64,000 nt of DNA from Teichococcus oryzae (GCF_008386565.1 NZ_VUKA01000002.1:62001-126000), one strand, 5' to 3'; shown: positions 35,109-44,075, counted from the first letter of the stretch. Notes: generated from the letters alone by a model not told the origin. Numbers and translations are program-made.

Positions 35109-35795
35109 ATGGGGCGGAGCCATGCCGGGGGTGGCGCGGCCATCCCCGATATCCTGCTGCAAACCGACGCGGTGCTGGTGATCGACAAGCCGGCGGGGCT
35201 GCCCGTGCATGCGGGGCCGCGCGGCGGCGCCAGCCTGGAGGACGCGCTGCCGGCGCTGGCGCTCGACAAGAAGCGGCCGCCGCAGCCGGCCCACCGTCTG
35301 GACACCGATACCGCCGGCTGCCTGGTGCTGGGCCGCACCAGGCCGGCCCTGGCCGAGCTGGGCGCGCTGTTCGCGCAGGGCCGCGCCCGCAAGACCTATT
35401 GGGCGGTGGTGGTGGGCGGCCCGGCGGCGGGAAGCGGCCGCATCGACCATCCGCTGCGCAAGGTGAGCAGCGCCGCCGCCGGCTGGCGGATGGAAGCGCA
35501 TCCCACCGGCCAGCAGGCGCTGACCCGCTGGCGCGTCAAGGGCCGCGGCGCCGGCCTTACCTGGCTGGAACTCCGCCCCGAAACCGGCCGCACCCACCAG
35601 CTGCGCGTGCATTGCGCCGCCGAAGGCTGGCCGATCCTGGGCGACCCCTTCTACGGCGCCGCCACAGCGGAAGGGCTGCACCTGCTGGCCCGCGCCATCG
35701 CCCTGCCCCTGACCCCTCCCCTTGAGGCCACCGCGCCGGTACCGGCGGCCATGCGCGCCGCCTTCGCCGCCTGCGGCTGGCAGGATGCCCCCTGA
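35109..35795 (+). CDS. RluA-family RNA pseudouridine synthase
   Basis: 228-residue enzyme converting specific uridines in rRNA or tRNA to pseudouridine. The catalytic aspartate motif HRLDTDTAGCLVLG is present (about residues 62-75), preceded by VLVIDKPAGLPVHAG, and followed by LRPETGRTHQLRVHCAAEGWPILGD (in parts). No S4 domain, so it resembles the short RluA/TruC-like type. Start at 35109 is approximate because no strong Shine-Dalgarno is visible. The stop overlaps the next start by one base (TGATG). Confidence 0.92.
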   Translation: MGRSHAGGGAAIPDILLQTDAVLVIDKPAGLPVHAGPRGGASLEDALPALALDKKRPPQPAHRLDTDTAGCLVLGRTRPALAELGALFAQGRARKTYWAVVVGGPAAGSGRIDHPLRKVSSAAAGWRMEAHPTGQQALTRWRVKGRGAGLTWLELRPETGRTHQLRVHCAAEGWPILGDPFYGAATAEGLHLLARAIALPLTPPLEATAPVPAAMRAAFAACGWQDAP

Positions 35796-37585
35796 TGCCG
35801 CTGTTCCGCATCGCCGCCGGCCTCGCCCCGGCGCGGGCCTGGATGGAGCGCCGCTTCGCCACCACCCGCCTGCGCGACGCGGTGCGGCAAAGCGAGCTCG
35901 GCATCATCGGCCTGGGCATCCTGTCCGGGGCGGTGAGCGGGCTGCTGGCCTCCCTGCTGGGGCTGGCGGCGAAGGGGCTGCACACCCTGCTGTTCGGCCC
36001 GGAAAGCCGGCACGGGCTCAGCGCCATCCGCGAGGTCGATCCGCTGGTGGTGCTGCTGGCGCCGGCGGCGGGCGGGCTGCTGCTGGCGGCCCTCGGCGTG
36101 CTGGTGGCGCGCTACTGGCCGCGCTCCCCGGTGGACCCGATCGAGGCGAACGCGTTGCATGGCGGCCGCATGTCGCTGATGGATGGCGTCGTGGTGGGGG
36201 CGCAGAACCTGGTTTCCAACGGCTTCGGCGCCTCGGTCGGGTTGGAGGCGGCCTATACCCAGGCGGGCGGCGGCGTCGCCTCGCGCCTCGGGCGCGCCTT
36301 CGGACTGCGGCGCGGCGATCTGCGGGTGCTGGTGGGCTGCGGCGCGGCGGGGGCCATCGCCGCTTCCTTCCAGGCGCCGCTGACCGGCGCCTTCTACGCC
36401 TTCGAGCTGGTGATCGGCGCCTATGCCATCGCGCATCTGGCGCCGGTGCTGGCGGCGGCGGTGGCCGGCACCGCCATTTCCCACCTGCTGGGCGGCACCA
36501 CGCCGGTGATCTCCGGCGGGGTCGGGCCGCCGGACTGGGGCGATACGCTGGTGGCGCTGGTGGTCGGGCTGTGCTGCGCCCTGGCCGCCATCGCGCTGAT
36601 GCGGGGCGTCACGGTCACCGAAACCACGCTGCGCCGGGTGATTCCCTGGGGCTGGGCGCGGCCGGCGGTGGGCGGGCTGATGGTCGGCACGCTGGCCCAG
36701 GCGACGCCGGCCGTGCTGTCCGCCGGGCATGGCGCGCTGCATGTCACCTTCATGGTGGAAGGCCCCGCCATGCCGCTGCTGATCCTGCTGGTGCTGAAGG
36801 CACTGGCCTCCGCCATCTCGATCGGCGCCGGCTTCCGCGGCGGGCTGTTCTTCGCCTCGCTGCTGCTGGGCGGCCTGCTCGGCAAGCTGATGGCGACGCC
36901 GGCCGAATGGCTCGGCATCACCGTGGACCCGCTGCTGACCGCCATTGTGGGCATGAGCGCCTTTGGCGCGGCGGTGATCGGCGCGCCGCTGGCCATGACC
37001 TTCATCGCGCTGGAAACCACGGGCGACTTCGCGGTGGCCGGGCTGTGCGTGGCGGCGGTGATCGTGTCCACCACCACCACGCGGCGCCTGTTCGGCTATT
37101 CCTTCGCCACCTGGCGCTTCCACCTGCGCGGCGAATCGATCCGCTCCGCCCATGACATCGGCTGGCTGCAGGACCTGACGGTGGGCAAGCTGATGCGCCG
37201 CGACGTGCGCACGGTGCGCACCGACACCCGCATCTCCTCCTTCCGCCGCGACTTCCCGCTGGGCGCCACGGAATACGTCATCGCGCTCGACCAGGCGGAA
37301 CGCTATGCCGGGCTGATCTATGTCGGGGAAGCCCACGCGCCGGACCTGGATGACAGCGACAGCGTGGCGAAGCTGGTGCACCTGTCCGACCAGGTGCTGC
37401 TGCCGGCGCAGAACGCCAAGCAGGCCATGGCGCTGTTCGACGCCAGCGACGCCGAGGCCCTGGCGGTGGTGGACCAGCGCGACACCTCCCGCGTGCTGGG
37501 GCTGCTGAAGGCCAGCCACCTGCTGCGCCGCTACAGCGAGGAGCTGGACAAGCGCCGGCAGGACGAGCTGGGGCTGCCGGGCTAA
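35795..37585 (+). CDS. Divergent CLC-family chloride channel/antiporter with CBS domains
   Basis: 596-residue inner-membrane protein. Residues about 35-440 form the CLC transmembrane domain; 470-580 form a CBS pair (VGKLMRRDVRTVRTDTRISSF ... ALAVVDQRDTSRVLGLLKASHLLRR). The ion-pathway motifs depart from the canonical ones: GREGP is replaced by VGLEA (gating Glu kept) and GxFxP by GLFFA (proline lost). No GSGIP is seen. It therefore belongs to a divergent branch whose ion and mode (channel or exchanger) are uncertain. Start overlaps the preceding stop; the 3' end overlaps the convergent adenosyltransferase gene by 4 bp. Confidence 0.88.
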   Translation: MPLFRIAAGLAPARAWMERRFATTRLRDAVRQSELGIIGLGILSGAVSGLLASLLGLAAKGLHTLLFGPESRHGLSAIREVDPLVVLLAPAAGGLLLAALGVLVARYWPRSPVDPIEANALHGGRMSLMDGVVVGAQNLVSNGFGASVGLEAAYTQAGGGVASRLGRAFGLRRGDLRVLVGCGAAGAIAASFQAPLTGAFYAFELVIGAYAIAHLAPVLAAAVAGTAISHLLGGTTPVISGGVGPPDWGDTLVALVVGLCCALAAIALMRGVTVTETTLRRVIPWGWARPAVGGLMVGTLAQATPAVLSAGHGALHVTFMVEGPAMPLLILLVLKALASAISIGAGFRGGLFFASLLLGGLLGKLMATPAEWLGITVDPLLTAIVGMSAFGAAVIGAPLAMTFIALETTGDFAVAGLCVAAVIVSTTTTRRLFGYSFATWRFHLRGESIRSAHDIGWLQDLTVGKLMRRDVRTVRTDTRISSFRRDFPLGATEYVIALDQAERYAGLIYVGEAHAPDLDDSDSVAKLVHLSDQVLLPAQNAKQAMALFDASDAEALAVVDQRDTSRVLGLLKASHLLRRYSEELDKRRQDELGLPG

Positions 37586-38151
37586 TCCGCCCCGCCGCCC
37601 GGCTCCCCGCCCGGCACCCACAACACGTCGCCGCCCTTGTTCAGCGCGCGCGACAACACGAACAGGTGGTCCGACAGGCGGTTCAGGTAGCGGATGGCGG
37701 CCGGGTTCACCGCTTCCGCCGCCGCCAGCGCCACCACCACGCGCTCCGCCCGCCGCGCGGCGGTGCGTGCCCAGTGCGCATGCGCCGCCGCCGGCGTGCC
37801 GCCCGGCAGCACGAAGGAGCGCAGCGGCGGCAGCTCCGCGTTCATGGCGGCGACATCGGCTTCCAGCCGGGCGCAATGCGCGTCGCCGACGCGCAGCCGC
37901 CCTTCGGCGCTGTCGCCGGGAACGCAAAGATCGGCGCCGAGGTCGAACAGGTCGTTCTGGACGCGTGCCAGCATGGCGTCATGCGGGTCGCCCCGCAGGT
38001 GCAGCCGCACCAGGCCGAGCGCCGCATTGGCCTCGTCAACGGCGCCGATGGCCTCGATGCGCGGCGAGTCCTTGGAGATGCGCGTCCCGTCGCCGAGCGA
38101 GGTCTGCCCGGCATCGCCGCCGCGCGTGGTGATCACATCCAGACGAACCAT
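37582..38151 (-). CDS. Cob(I)alamin adenosyltransferase (PduO type)
   Basis: 189-residue trimeric enzyme transferring adenosyl from ATP to cob(I)alamin to form coenzyme B12. N-terminal ATP site TTRGGDAGQTSLGDGTRISK, the helical core ELPPLRSFVLPGG, ARRAERVVVALA and RYLNRLSDHLFVLSRALN match the PduO-type family. ATG at 38151. It is the last gene of a minus-strand run starting with the ArsR-methyltransferase and the cobalamin-dependent metH, so a corrinoid-related regulon is plausible. Confidence 0.95.
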   Translation of the reverse strand: MVRLDVITTRGGDAGQTSLGDGTRISKDSPRIEAIGAVDEANAALGLVRLHLRGDPHDAMLARVQNDLFDLGADLCVPGDSAEGRLRVGDAHCARLEADVAAMNAELPPLRSFVLPGGTPAAAHAHWARTAARRAERVVVALAAAEAVNPAAIRYLNRLSDHLFVLSRALNKGGDVLWVPGGEPGGGAD

Positions 38152-38166
38152 GGGCGGAACCCCTTT

Positions 38167-39054
38167 TCAAAGAACCAGCACGCCATGGTGCTTGGCCTTG
38201 CCTTCCGGCTCCACATGGATGGTGATGACGGCGCTGCCAAGCTCCCCCTTCAGCGCGCCCTCGATGCGGTCGCAGATCTCATGCGCCTCGGCCACGCGCA
38301 TGTCGCCGGGCACCACCAGGTGGAACTCCACAAAGGTGGTGCGGCCGGCATGGCGGGTGCGCAGGTCATGCGCCTCCAGCGCCCCTGCCGCTTCCTGCGA
38401 CACAAGGGCGCGGATGCGCGCAAGCAGGCCGGGCTCCACCGCCTCGTCCATCAGCCCGCCGACGCTTTCGCGCAGCAGGCGGAAGCCGGAGACCAGGATG
38501 TTCACCGCCGTCAGCGCCGCCAGCAGCGGATCGAGCCAAAGGATGCCGGTGACCGCCACCGCCCCGACGCCCACCACCACGCCGACCGAGGTGACCACAT
38601 CCGCCAGCAGGTGCCGCGCATCCGCCAGCAGCGCGGGGGAGCGCATCCGCCGCCCATTGCGGAACAGCACGCCCGACCAGACGGCGTTGATCACCGTGGC
38701 CGCCACCGAGATGGCGAGGCCGAGCGCCGGCAGTTCCGGCGCGCTCGGGGCCTGGAAGGCGCCCCAGGATTCGCGCAGGATCAGCAGCGCCGCGACAATG
38801 ATGAGCGCGCCTTCCAGCACGGCCGAGAAATATTCGGCCTTGGCATGGCCATAGGGATGGTTCGCGTCGGGGGGCTGGGCCGACAGCCGCACCGCCACCA
38901 GGGCGGCGCCGGCGGCGGCGACGTTGACGATGGATTCCAGCGCGTCGGCCAGCAGCGCCACGCTGCCGGTCAGCCACCAGGCCAGCGCCTTGATGGCCAG
39001 CACAAGAACCGCTACCAGCAGGCTGCCCGCCGCGAGCTTTGCCGCACGCTCCAT
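38167..39054 (-). CDS. Cation diffusion facilitator (CDF) transporter
   Basis: 295-residue inner-membrane metal/proton antiporter with six predicted helices and a C-terminal cytosolic domain. Metal-site segments: SVALLADALESIVNV in helix 2, HPYGHAKAEYFSAVLEG in the loop and DARHLLADVVTSVGV in helix 5; C-terminal VEFHLVVPGDMRVAEAHEICD. This ADALESIVN/HPYGHAKAEY branch has no fixed metal; Zn, Fe, Mn, Co or Ni are possible. The start at 39054 has AGGAAAAGG upstream. It sits 15 nt before the cob(I)alamin adenosyltransferase gene and after metH; cobalt is a tempting but unproven substrate. Confidence 0.92.
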   Translation of the reverse strand: MERAAKLAAGSLLVAVLVLAIKALAWWLTGSVALLADALESIVNVAAAGAALVAVRLSAQPPDANHPYGHAKAEYFSAVLEGALIIVAALLILRESWGAFQAPSAPELPALGLAISVAATVINAVWSGVLFRNGRRMRSPALLADARHLLADVVTSVGVVVGVGAVAVTGILWLDPLLAALTAVNILVSGFRLLRESVGGLMDEAVEPGLLARIRALVSQEAAGALEAHDLRTRHAGRTTFVEFHLVVPGDMRVAEAHEICDRIEGALKGELGSAVITIHVEPEGKAKHHGVLVL

Positions 39055-39195
39055 CACAAAAACCTTTTCCTGCCGGCTCCGCGTGGCCTCTAAAGCCCTC
39101 TGCACAGGGCGAGGCAACCGGAAAATGCCAAGCACGCGGCAGGGAAAGGCGGAGCAGGCATGCGCGCCGGCCCCGCCCGGTGCGGGCGGCACGGA

Positions 39196-42100
39196 TCAGA
39201 CGGAGAAGTATTTCGCCCGCGGGTGATGCAGCACGATGGCGCTGGTGGATTGCTCCGGATGCAGCTGCCATTCGTCGCTGATGGACACGCCAACCCGTTC
39301 CGCATCCAGCAGCTTCAGCAGCGGCGCCTGGTCCTCCAGCCGCGGGCAGGCGGGATAGCCGAAGGAATAGCGGCCGCCGCGATAGCCCTGGCTCAGCATC
39401 TTCTCCATGTCGCGGTCATCCTCCCCGGCATAGCCGAGTTCGGCGCGGATGCGCTTGTGGACATATTCCGCCATCGCCTCGGCCATCTCGACCGACAGGC
39501 CGTGCAGGTAGAGGTAATCCTGGTAGCGGTTGCCCTCGAACCAGTCGCGCGCGATGTCGCTGGCCTTCTGCCCGACGGTGACCACCTGCAGGCCGATCAC
39601 GTCGCGCCGCTCCGGCCCGTCATCGATGTCGCGCACGAAATCGGCGATGCATTCGCCATCCTGCTTCGGCTGGCGCGGCAGGGTGAAGCGGGCGACTTCC
39701 GTGGCCCCGTCCTCGGCGAACAGGATCACGTCATTGCCCTGGCCGGCGCATTTCCAGTAGCCGTAGATCGCCTGCGGGCGGAGGATGTTCTCCGCTTCCG
39801 CCAGCGCCAGCATGCGCTTCAGCACCGGGCGCAGCTCCTGCTTCGCCCAGCCGATGAAATCCTCCAAGGACCGGCCCTGCTTCCGGAAGCCCCACTGGAA
39901 CTGGTAGAGCGAGCGCTCATTGATGAAGGGCACCACCGCCTTGGGCGCGGCCTCGATCACCCGCGCGCCCCAGAAGGGCGGCACCGGCACCGGCTCACCG
40001 GCGGTCAGGCGGCGGCGGCGCTCCTGCGCGTAACCCAGTTCCACCGGCGCGAAGCCGCGCGGGTCGGCGGTGCCCAGGGTGCGGGCCTGGTTGCGCGACT
40101 TGCCGGAGCGCTTGGATTGCAGCGCGGCCAGGTAGTCCTCGAAGCCATTGCCCATCACCTTGTCCATCAGGTGCAGGCCATCGAAGGCATCGCGGGCATA
40201 GGCGACCTTGCCATTGGCATAGGCGCGGACGCAGTCATCCTCGACGAAGTTGCGCGTCAGCGCGGCGCCGCCCAGCAGCACCGGCACCTCCACGCCCTGG
40301 CGCGACATCTCCTCCAGGTTCTCCTTCATCACCACGGTGGATTTCACCAGCAGGCCGGACATGCCGATGGCATGCGCCCGGTGCTCGCGCACCGCCGCCA
40401 CCATGTCGTTCAGCGGCACCTTGATGCCGAGATTGACGACCTTGTAGCCATTGTTGGTGAGGATGATGTCGACGAGGTTCTTGCCGATGTCGTGCACATC
40501 GCCCTTCACGGTCGCCAGCACGATGGTGCCCTTCTCCTGCCCCTCGACCTTCTCCATGTGGGGTTCGAGATAGGCGACGGCGGCCTTCATGGTTTCCGCC
40601 GATTGCAGCACGAAGGGAAGCTGCATCTTGCCGGCGCCGAACAGCTCGCCCACCACCTTCATGCCGTCGAGCAGGATGCCGTTGATGATGTCGAGCGGCT
40701 TGATGCCCTTGGCCAGCGCATCGGCCAGCTCCTCGTCCAGCCCCTTGCGGTCGCCATCGACGATGCGGTCCTTGAGGCGCCCCTCGACCGTCTCGGCCTT
40801 CGCCTTCTTGGCGGAATCCGCCGCCTTGCGGCCGGCGAACATCTCCAGCAGGCGCTGCAACGGATCGTAGCCCTCGCTGCGGCGGTCGAAGATCAGGTCC
40901 TCGGCGACCTTCACCTCCTCGGGCGGGATCGAGTGCAGCGGCTTGATCTTGGAGACGTGCACGATGGCGCCGGTCATGCCCGCCTTCACCGCGTGGTCCA
41001 GGAACACCGAGTTCAGGACATGGCGCGAGGCCGGGTTCAGGCCGAAGGAGATGTTGGACAGGCCGAGGATGATCTGGATGTCGGGGAACTTGTCCCGGAT
41101 CATGCGGATGCCTTCCAGCGTCCATTGCCCCAGCTTGCGGTCATCCTCGTTGCCGGTGGCGATGGTGAAGGTCAGCGGGTCGATCAGCAGGTCGCTTTGC
41201 GGCAGGCCGTGCTTGTTGCAGGCGAAATCCACCAGCCGCTCAGCGATGCGCAGCTTGTCCTCGGGCGTCTTCGCCATGCCCACCTCGTCGATGGTGAGCG
41301 CGATCACGGCGGCGCCGAACTTCTTGGCGAGCTTCAGGCGGTCATGCGCGTGGCCCTCGCCATCCTCGAAATTGATCGAGTTGATGATGGGCTTGCCGCC
41401 ATGCAGCTTCAGCGCCGCCTCGATCACCGGCGTTTCGGTGCTGTCGATCACCAGCGGCGCGTTGACGGAGCCGGTGAAGCGGCGGACCACCTCGTTCATC
41501 TCCGCCATCTCGTCGCGGCCAACAAAGGCGGTGCAGATGTCGAGGGAGTTGGAGCCTTCCGCCACCTGCTCGCGGCCGATCGAGACGCAGCTATCCCAGT
41601 CATGCGCCGCCTGCCGCTCGCGCCAGGCCTTGGAGCCATTGGCGTTGCAGCGCTCGCCGATGGAGAAATAGCTGTTCTCCTGCCGCAGCGTGGTGGCGCC
41701 ATACAGGCTCGCCACCTGCGGCACCCAATGGACATTGCGCTTCACCGGCGCGGGGCGGAACGTCCCGCCATCCACGCGGCGCAGCATGGCATCCAGCGCC
41801 TGGATATGCGGCGTGGAGGTGCCGCAGCAGCCGCCGATCAGGTTGACGCCGTCCTCGGCCACGAAGCGCTCCATCCAGGAGGCCATCTCGGCGGCGCCCA
41901 GCGGGTAATGTGTCTTGCCGTCCACCAGCTCCGGCAGGCCGGCATTGGGCTGCACCGAGATCAGGCCCGGCCAGTTCTGCGCCAGGTAGCGCACATGCTC
42001 GGCCATTTCCTGCGGGCCGGTCGCGCAGTTCAGCCCGATCAGCGGCACGTCCAGCGCCTGGATCACCGCCGTGGCGGCGGCGATGTCGGAGCCCACCAGC

Positions 42101-42696
42101 AGCGTGCCGGTGGTTTCCACCGTCACCTGCACAAAGATCGGGATATCCTTGCCCGCCTCGCGCAGCGCGATCTTGGCGGCGTTGACGGCGGCCTTGATGA
42201 ACAGCGTGTCCTGGTTGGTCTCGGTCAGCAGCGCGTCGGCGCCGCCGGCGATCAGGCCGCGGCACTGCTCGGTCAGCGCCGCTTCCAGCGTGTCATAGTC
42301 GATATGGCCGAGGCTCGGCAGCTTGGTGCCGGGGCCGATATCGCCGATCACCCAGCGGTCCCGCCCGTCGGCGAAGCTTTCCGCCGCCTCGCGTGCCAGC
42401 TCCACCGAGAGCTTGTTGATCTCGAAGGCCTTCGAGCCCAGCTCGAACTCCTCCAGCGTGATGGGGGAGCCGCCAAAGGAGTTGGTCAGCACCATGTCCG
42501 ACCCGGCCTCGTAATAGCCGCGGTGGATTTCCCGCACGAGCTCGGGGCGGGAAAGGCACAGCACCTCGGTGCAGTTCTCCTTGCCCCAGTAATCCTTCTC
42601 CACATCCAGCGTCAGCGCCTGGACGCGGCTGCCCATTCCGCCATCGCACAGGAGCACGCGGTCGCGCAGGGCTTGCAGCAGGGGCGGACGGGCCAT
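39196..42696 (-). CDS. metH: Cobalamin-dependent methionine synthase
   Basis: 1166-residue multidomain enzyme making methionine from homocysteine and methyl-THF. Order: homocysteine domain with zinc cysteines (NCATGP near 222; NLIGGCCGTST near 288); pterin domain from about 340; cap; B12 domain with the cobalamin-ligand motif GDVHDIGKN near 732; SAM-dependent reactivation domain at the C-terminus (GYRGGRYSFGYPACP ... SAIVLHHPRAKYFSV). All modules are present in one chain. ATG at 42696, 12 nt after the arsR-type gene's stop, with GAAAGG overlapping that stop. metF, often next to metH in this class, is not here. Confidence 0.98.
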   Translation of the reverse strand: MARPPLLQALRDRVLLCDGGMGSRVQALTLDVEKDYWGKENCTEVLCLSRPELVREIHRGYYEAGSDMVLTNSFGGSPITLEEFELGSKAFEINKLSVELAREAAESFADGRDRWVIGDIGPGTKLPSLGHIDYDTLEAALTEQCRGLIAGGADALLTETNQDTLFIKAAVNAAKIALREAGKDIPIFVQVTVETTGTLLVGSDIAAATAVIQALDVPLIGLNCATGPQEMAEHVRYLAQNWPGLISVQPNAGLPELVDGKTHYPLGAAEMASWMERFVAEDGVNLIGGCCGTSTPHIQALDAMLRRVDGGTFRPAPVKRNVHWVPQVASLYGATTLRQENSYFSIGERCNANGSKAWRERQAAHDWDSCVSIGREQVAEGSNSLDICTAFVGRDEMAEMNEVVRRFTGSVNAPLVIDSTETPVIEAALKLHGGKPIINSINFEDGEGHAHDRLKLAKKFGAAVIALTIDEVGMAKTPEDKLRIAERLVDFACNKHGLPQSDLLIDPLTFTIATGNEDDRKLGQWTLEGIRMIRDKFPDIQIILGLSNISFGLNPASRHVLNSVFLDHAVKAGMTGAIVHVSKIKPLHSIPPEEVKVAEDLIFDRRSEGYDPLQRLLEMFAGRKAADSAKKAKAETVEGRLKDRIVDGDRKGLDEELADALAKGIKPLDIINGILLDGMKVVGELFGAGKMQLPFVLQSAETMKAAVAYLEPHMEKVEGQEKGTIVLATVKGDVHDIGKNLVDIILTNNGYKVVNLGIKVPLNDMVAAVREHRAHAIGMSGLLVKSTVVMKENLEEMSRQGVEVPVLLGGAALTRNFVEDDCVRAYANGKVAYARDAFDGLHLMDKVMGNGFEDYLAALQSKRSGKSRNQARTLGTADPRGFAPVELGYAQERRRRLTAGEPVPVPPFWGARVIEAAPKAVVPFINERSLYQFQWGFRKQGRSLEDFIGWAKQELRPVLKRMLALAEAENILRPQAIYGYWKCAGQGNDVILFAEDGATEVARFTLPRQPKQDGECIADFVRDIDDGPERRDVIGLQVVTVGQKASDIARDWFEGNRYQDYLYLHGLSVEMAEAMAEYVHKRIRAELGYAGEDDRDMEKMLSQGYRGGRYSFGYPACPRLEDQAPLLKLLDAERVGVSISDEWQLHPEQSTSAIVLHHPRAKYFSV

Positions 42697-42708
42697 GGAT
42701 CGGGCCTT

Positions 42709-43659
42709 TCAGAAATTCAGAACGGTTTCGGGCGTCAACACGGGGGCGGCCAGCCGCTGGGCCGGCCACAGGCGCACGGGGATCGGCCCAGCCACCTCCA
42801 GCGCCGGCAATGGCGCGCAGCCGGCGGCGCCGAGCCATCCGGCCAGCGCCGCGTCGTCGAAGCCGGGCCAGCGATGCGCCTGCCGGGTCAGCAGGTCGGC
42901 CCGCTCATGCGGCGTCAGGTCGATGATCACCAGCAGCCCCTCGGGCCGCAGCAGCCGCGCGGCCTCGGCCAGGGCGGCGGCGGGGTCCTCGGCGTAATGC
43001 AGCACCATCTGCAGGGTCACGGCGTCGAAGCCGGCATCCGGCAGGGGCAGGCGGTACATGTCGGCCAGGCGGACGGACGCGTTGCCGATGCCGCGCTCGC
43101 CCAGCCGGGCCCGCGCCAGGGCCAGCATCTCGCGGCTGGCATCGAGCCCCAGCACGGCCTCGGCGCGCGGCGCCATCAGCTCCAGCAGCCGGCCCGTGCC
43201 GGTGCCGATATCGGCGACGCGGCCCAGGCGCGGCGGCAGCAACTCCAGCAGCGCCGCCTCGATCGCCGCCACCGGCAGGCCCAGGGCGCGGATCTCGTCC
43301 CAGTCGGCGCCTTCGCGACGGAAGGATTCGGAGGCGATGCGGGCGCGCTCGGCGGCGATGCGGGCGCTGGCGCGGCGGTCGGCCGCGATGGTGGCGTCGT
43401 CCTCCGGCAGGCGGGCCAGGATCTGCCGCACCAGGCTGGCCTCCGGCGGAAGCTGGAAATACACATTGGCGCCTTCCGGCAGCCGTTCCAGCAGCCCGGC
43501 TTCCACCAGCAGCTTGAGATGGCGCGACAGGCGGGGCTGGGACTGGCCCAGGATCGCGCACATCTCCGTCACGCAAAAGGCGCCGCGGGCGCAAAGGGCC
43601 AGCAGGCGCAGGCGTGTCGGTTCGGCGGCAGCGCGCAATTGCGCCAGCATGGGCTCCAT
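42709..43659 (-). CDS. ArsR-type regulator fused to SAM-dependent methyltransferase
   Basis: 316-residue protein. Residues about 5-85 are an ArsR winged-helix domain (EPTRLRLLALCARGAFCVTEMCAILGQSQPRLSRHLKLL, given in part). From about 140 a class I methyltransferase domain follows with SAM motif I VADIGTGTGRLLEL and motif II LGLDASREMLALA. This fusion upstream of metH is recurrent in Alphaproteobacteria; related ArsR proteins (SahR group) sense S-adenosylhomocysteine and repress methionine-cycle genes. It is the first gene of the metH run, and a 22-bp palindrome lies 13 bp upstream of its ATG, so it is very likely autoregulated. Start 43659; ATG 43650 is an alternative. Confidence 0.9.
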   Translation of the reverse strand: MEPMLAQLRAAAEPTRLRLLALCARGAFCVTEMCAILGQSQPRLSRHLKLLVEAGLLERLPEGANVYFQLPPEASLVRQILARLPEDDATIAADRRASARIAAERARIASESFRREGADWDEIRALGLPVAAIEAALLELLPPRLGRVADIGTGTGRLLELMAPRAEAVLGLDASREMLALARARLGERGIGNASVRLADMYRLPLPDAGFDAVTLQMVLHYAEDPAAALAEAARLLRPEGLLVIIDLTPHERADLLTRQAHRWPGFDDAALAGWLGAAGCAPLPALEVAGPIPVRLWPAQRLAAPVLTPETVLNF

Positions 43660-43671
43660 GCGCTTGCAACT

Positions 43672-43693
43672 GACATAAAGATATCCTTATGTC
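43672..43693. promoter_or_regulatory. 22-bp near-perfect palindrome, likely ArsR/SahR-type operator
   Basis: GACATAA-AGATATCC-TTATGTC, symmetric except for one base pair on each side of the GATATC centre. It is AT-rich in a GC-rich setting and lies 13 bp upstream of the ArsR-methyltransferase start and 7 bp upstream of the divergent gene at 43701. The ATAAAGATATC core is like operators described for SAH-responsive ArsR regulators. Palindrome seen directly; regulator assignment inferred from position. Confidence 0.75.
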
Positions 43694-43700
43694 TAGCCTC

Positions 43701-44075
43701 ATGGTTTGGTCCCTCGATGCGCGCATCCCTGTCCGCCTGCTGGATATGCCCGATGCCCCACCGCGGGCCGGATCGGAAGCTCTATCGGGCGCCGTGCTGC
43801 TGGCCGAGGATGGCGCCGCCCTGCCGCCGGGCGCCGCGCGGGTGGAGCATTTCGCGGCGCCCCCGGCGGGGGCGCATCCGGCCGGCTGCGCCTGCTGCCA
43901 GCCCCGCAACCCGGTTGCCATCGCGCTGGACCGCCTGTTCCTGGCCCGCGCCCGGGGCCAGGCGCCCTGGTTCACCGAGGTCCTGGCCATCGCCCGCAGC
44001 GAGGCCGGGCGCGATGCCATTGCCGCGGCATTGCAGGGCGACAGCGTCACCAGGGCCCGCTTCCGCACCGGCTGA
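43701..44075 (+). CDS. CobW/COG0523-like protein lacking the P-loop
   Basis: 124-residue protein resembling the N-terminal domain of CobW-type GTPases and metallochaperones. RIPVRLLDMPDAPP aligns with the start of the P-loop region but lacks GxxGxGKT. GCACC matches the invariant CxCC metal motif and is followed by RNPVAIALDRLFLARARGQ, as in the family, and GDSVTRARFR recalls the DPxVxxRFR segment. Nucleotide binding is therefore unlikely while thiol metal binding may remain. Start ATG 43701 assumed; ATG 43689 would overlap the operator. Divergent from the metH run and sharing its palindrome. It could be a functional miniature or a decayed remnant, though the frame is intact. Confidence 0.6.
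   Translation: MVWSLDARIPVRLLDMPDAPPRAGSEALSGAVLLAEDGAALPPGAARVEHFAAPPAGAHPAGCACCQPRNPVAIALDRLFLARARGQAPWFTEVLAIARSEAGRDAIAAALQGDSVTRARFRTG

Noticed and set aside
35651..37927. 758-codon open frame antisense to the CLC gene
   Set aside because: Gln/His/Arg-rich translation typical of the reverse complement of a membrane-protein gene.
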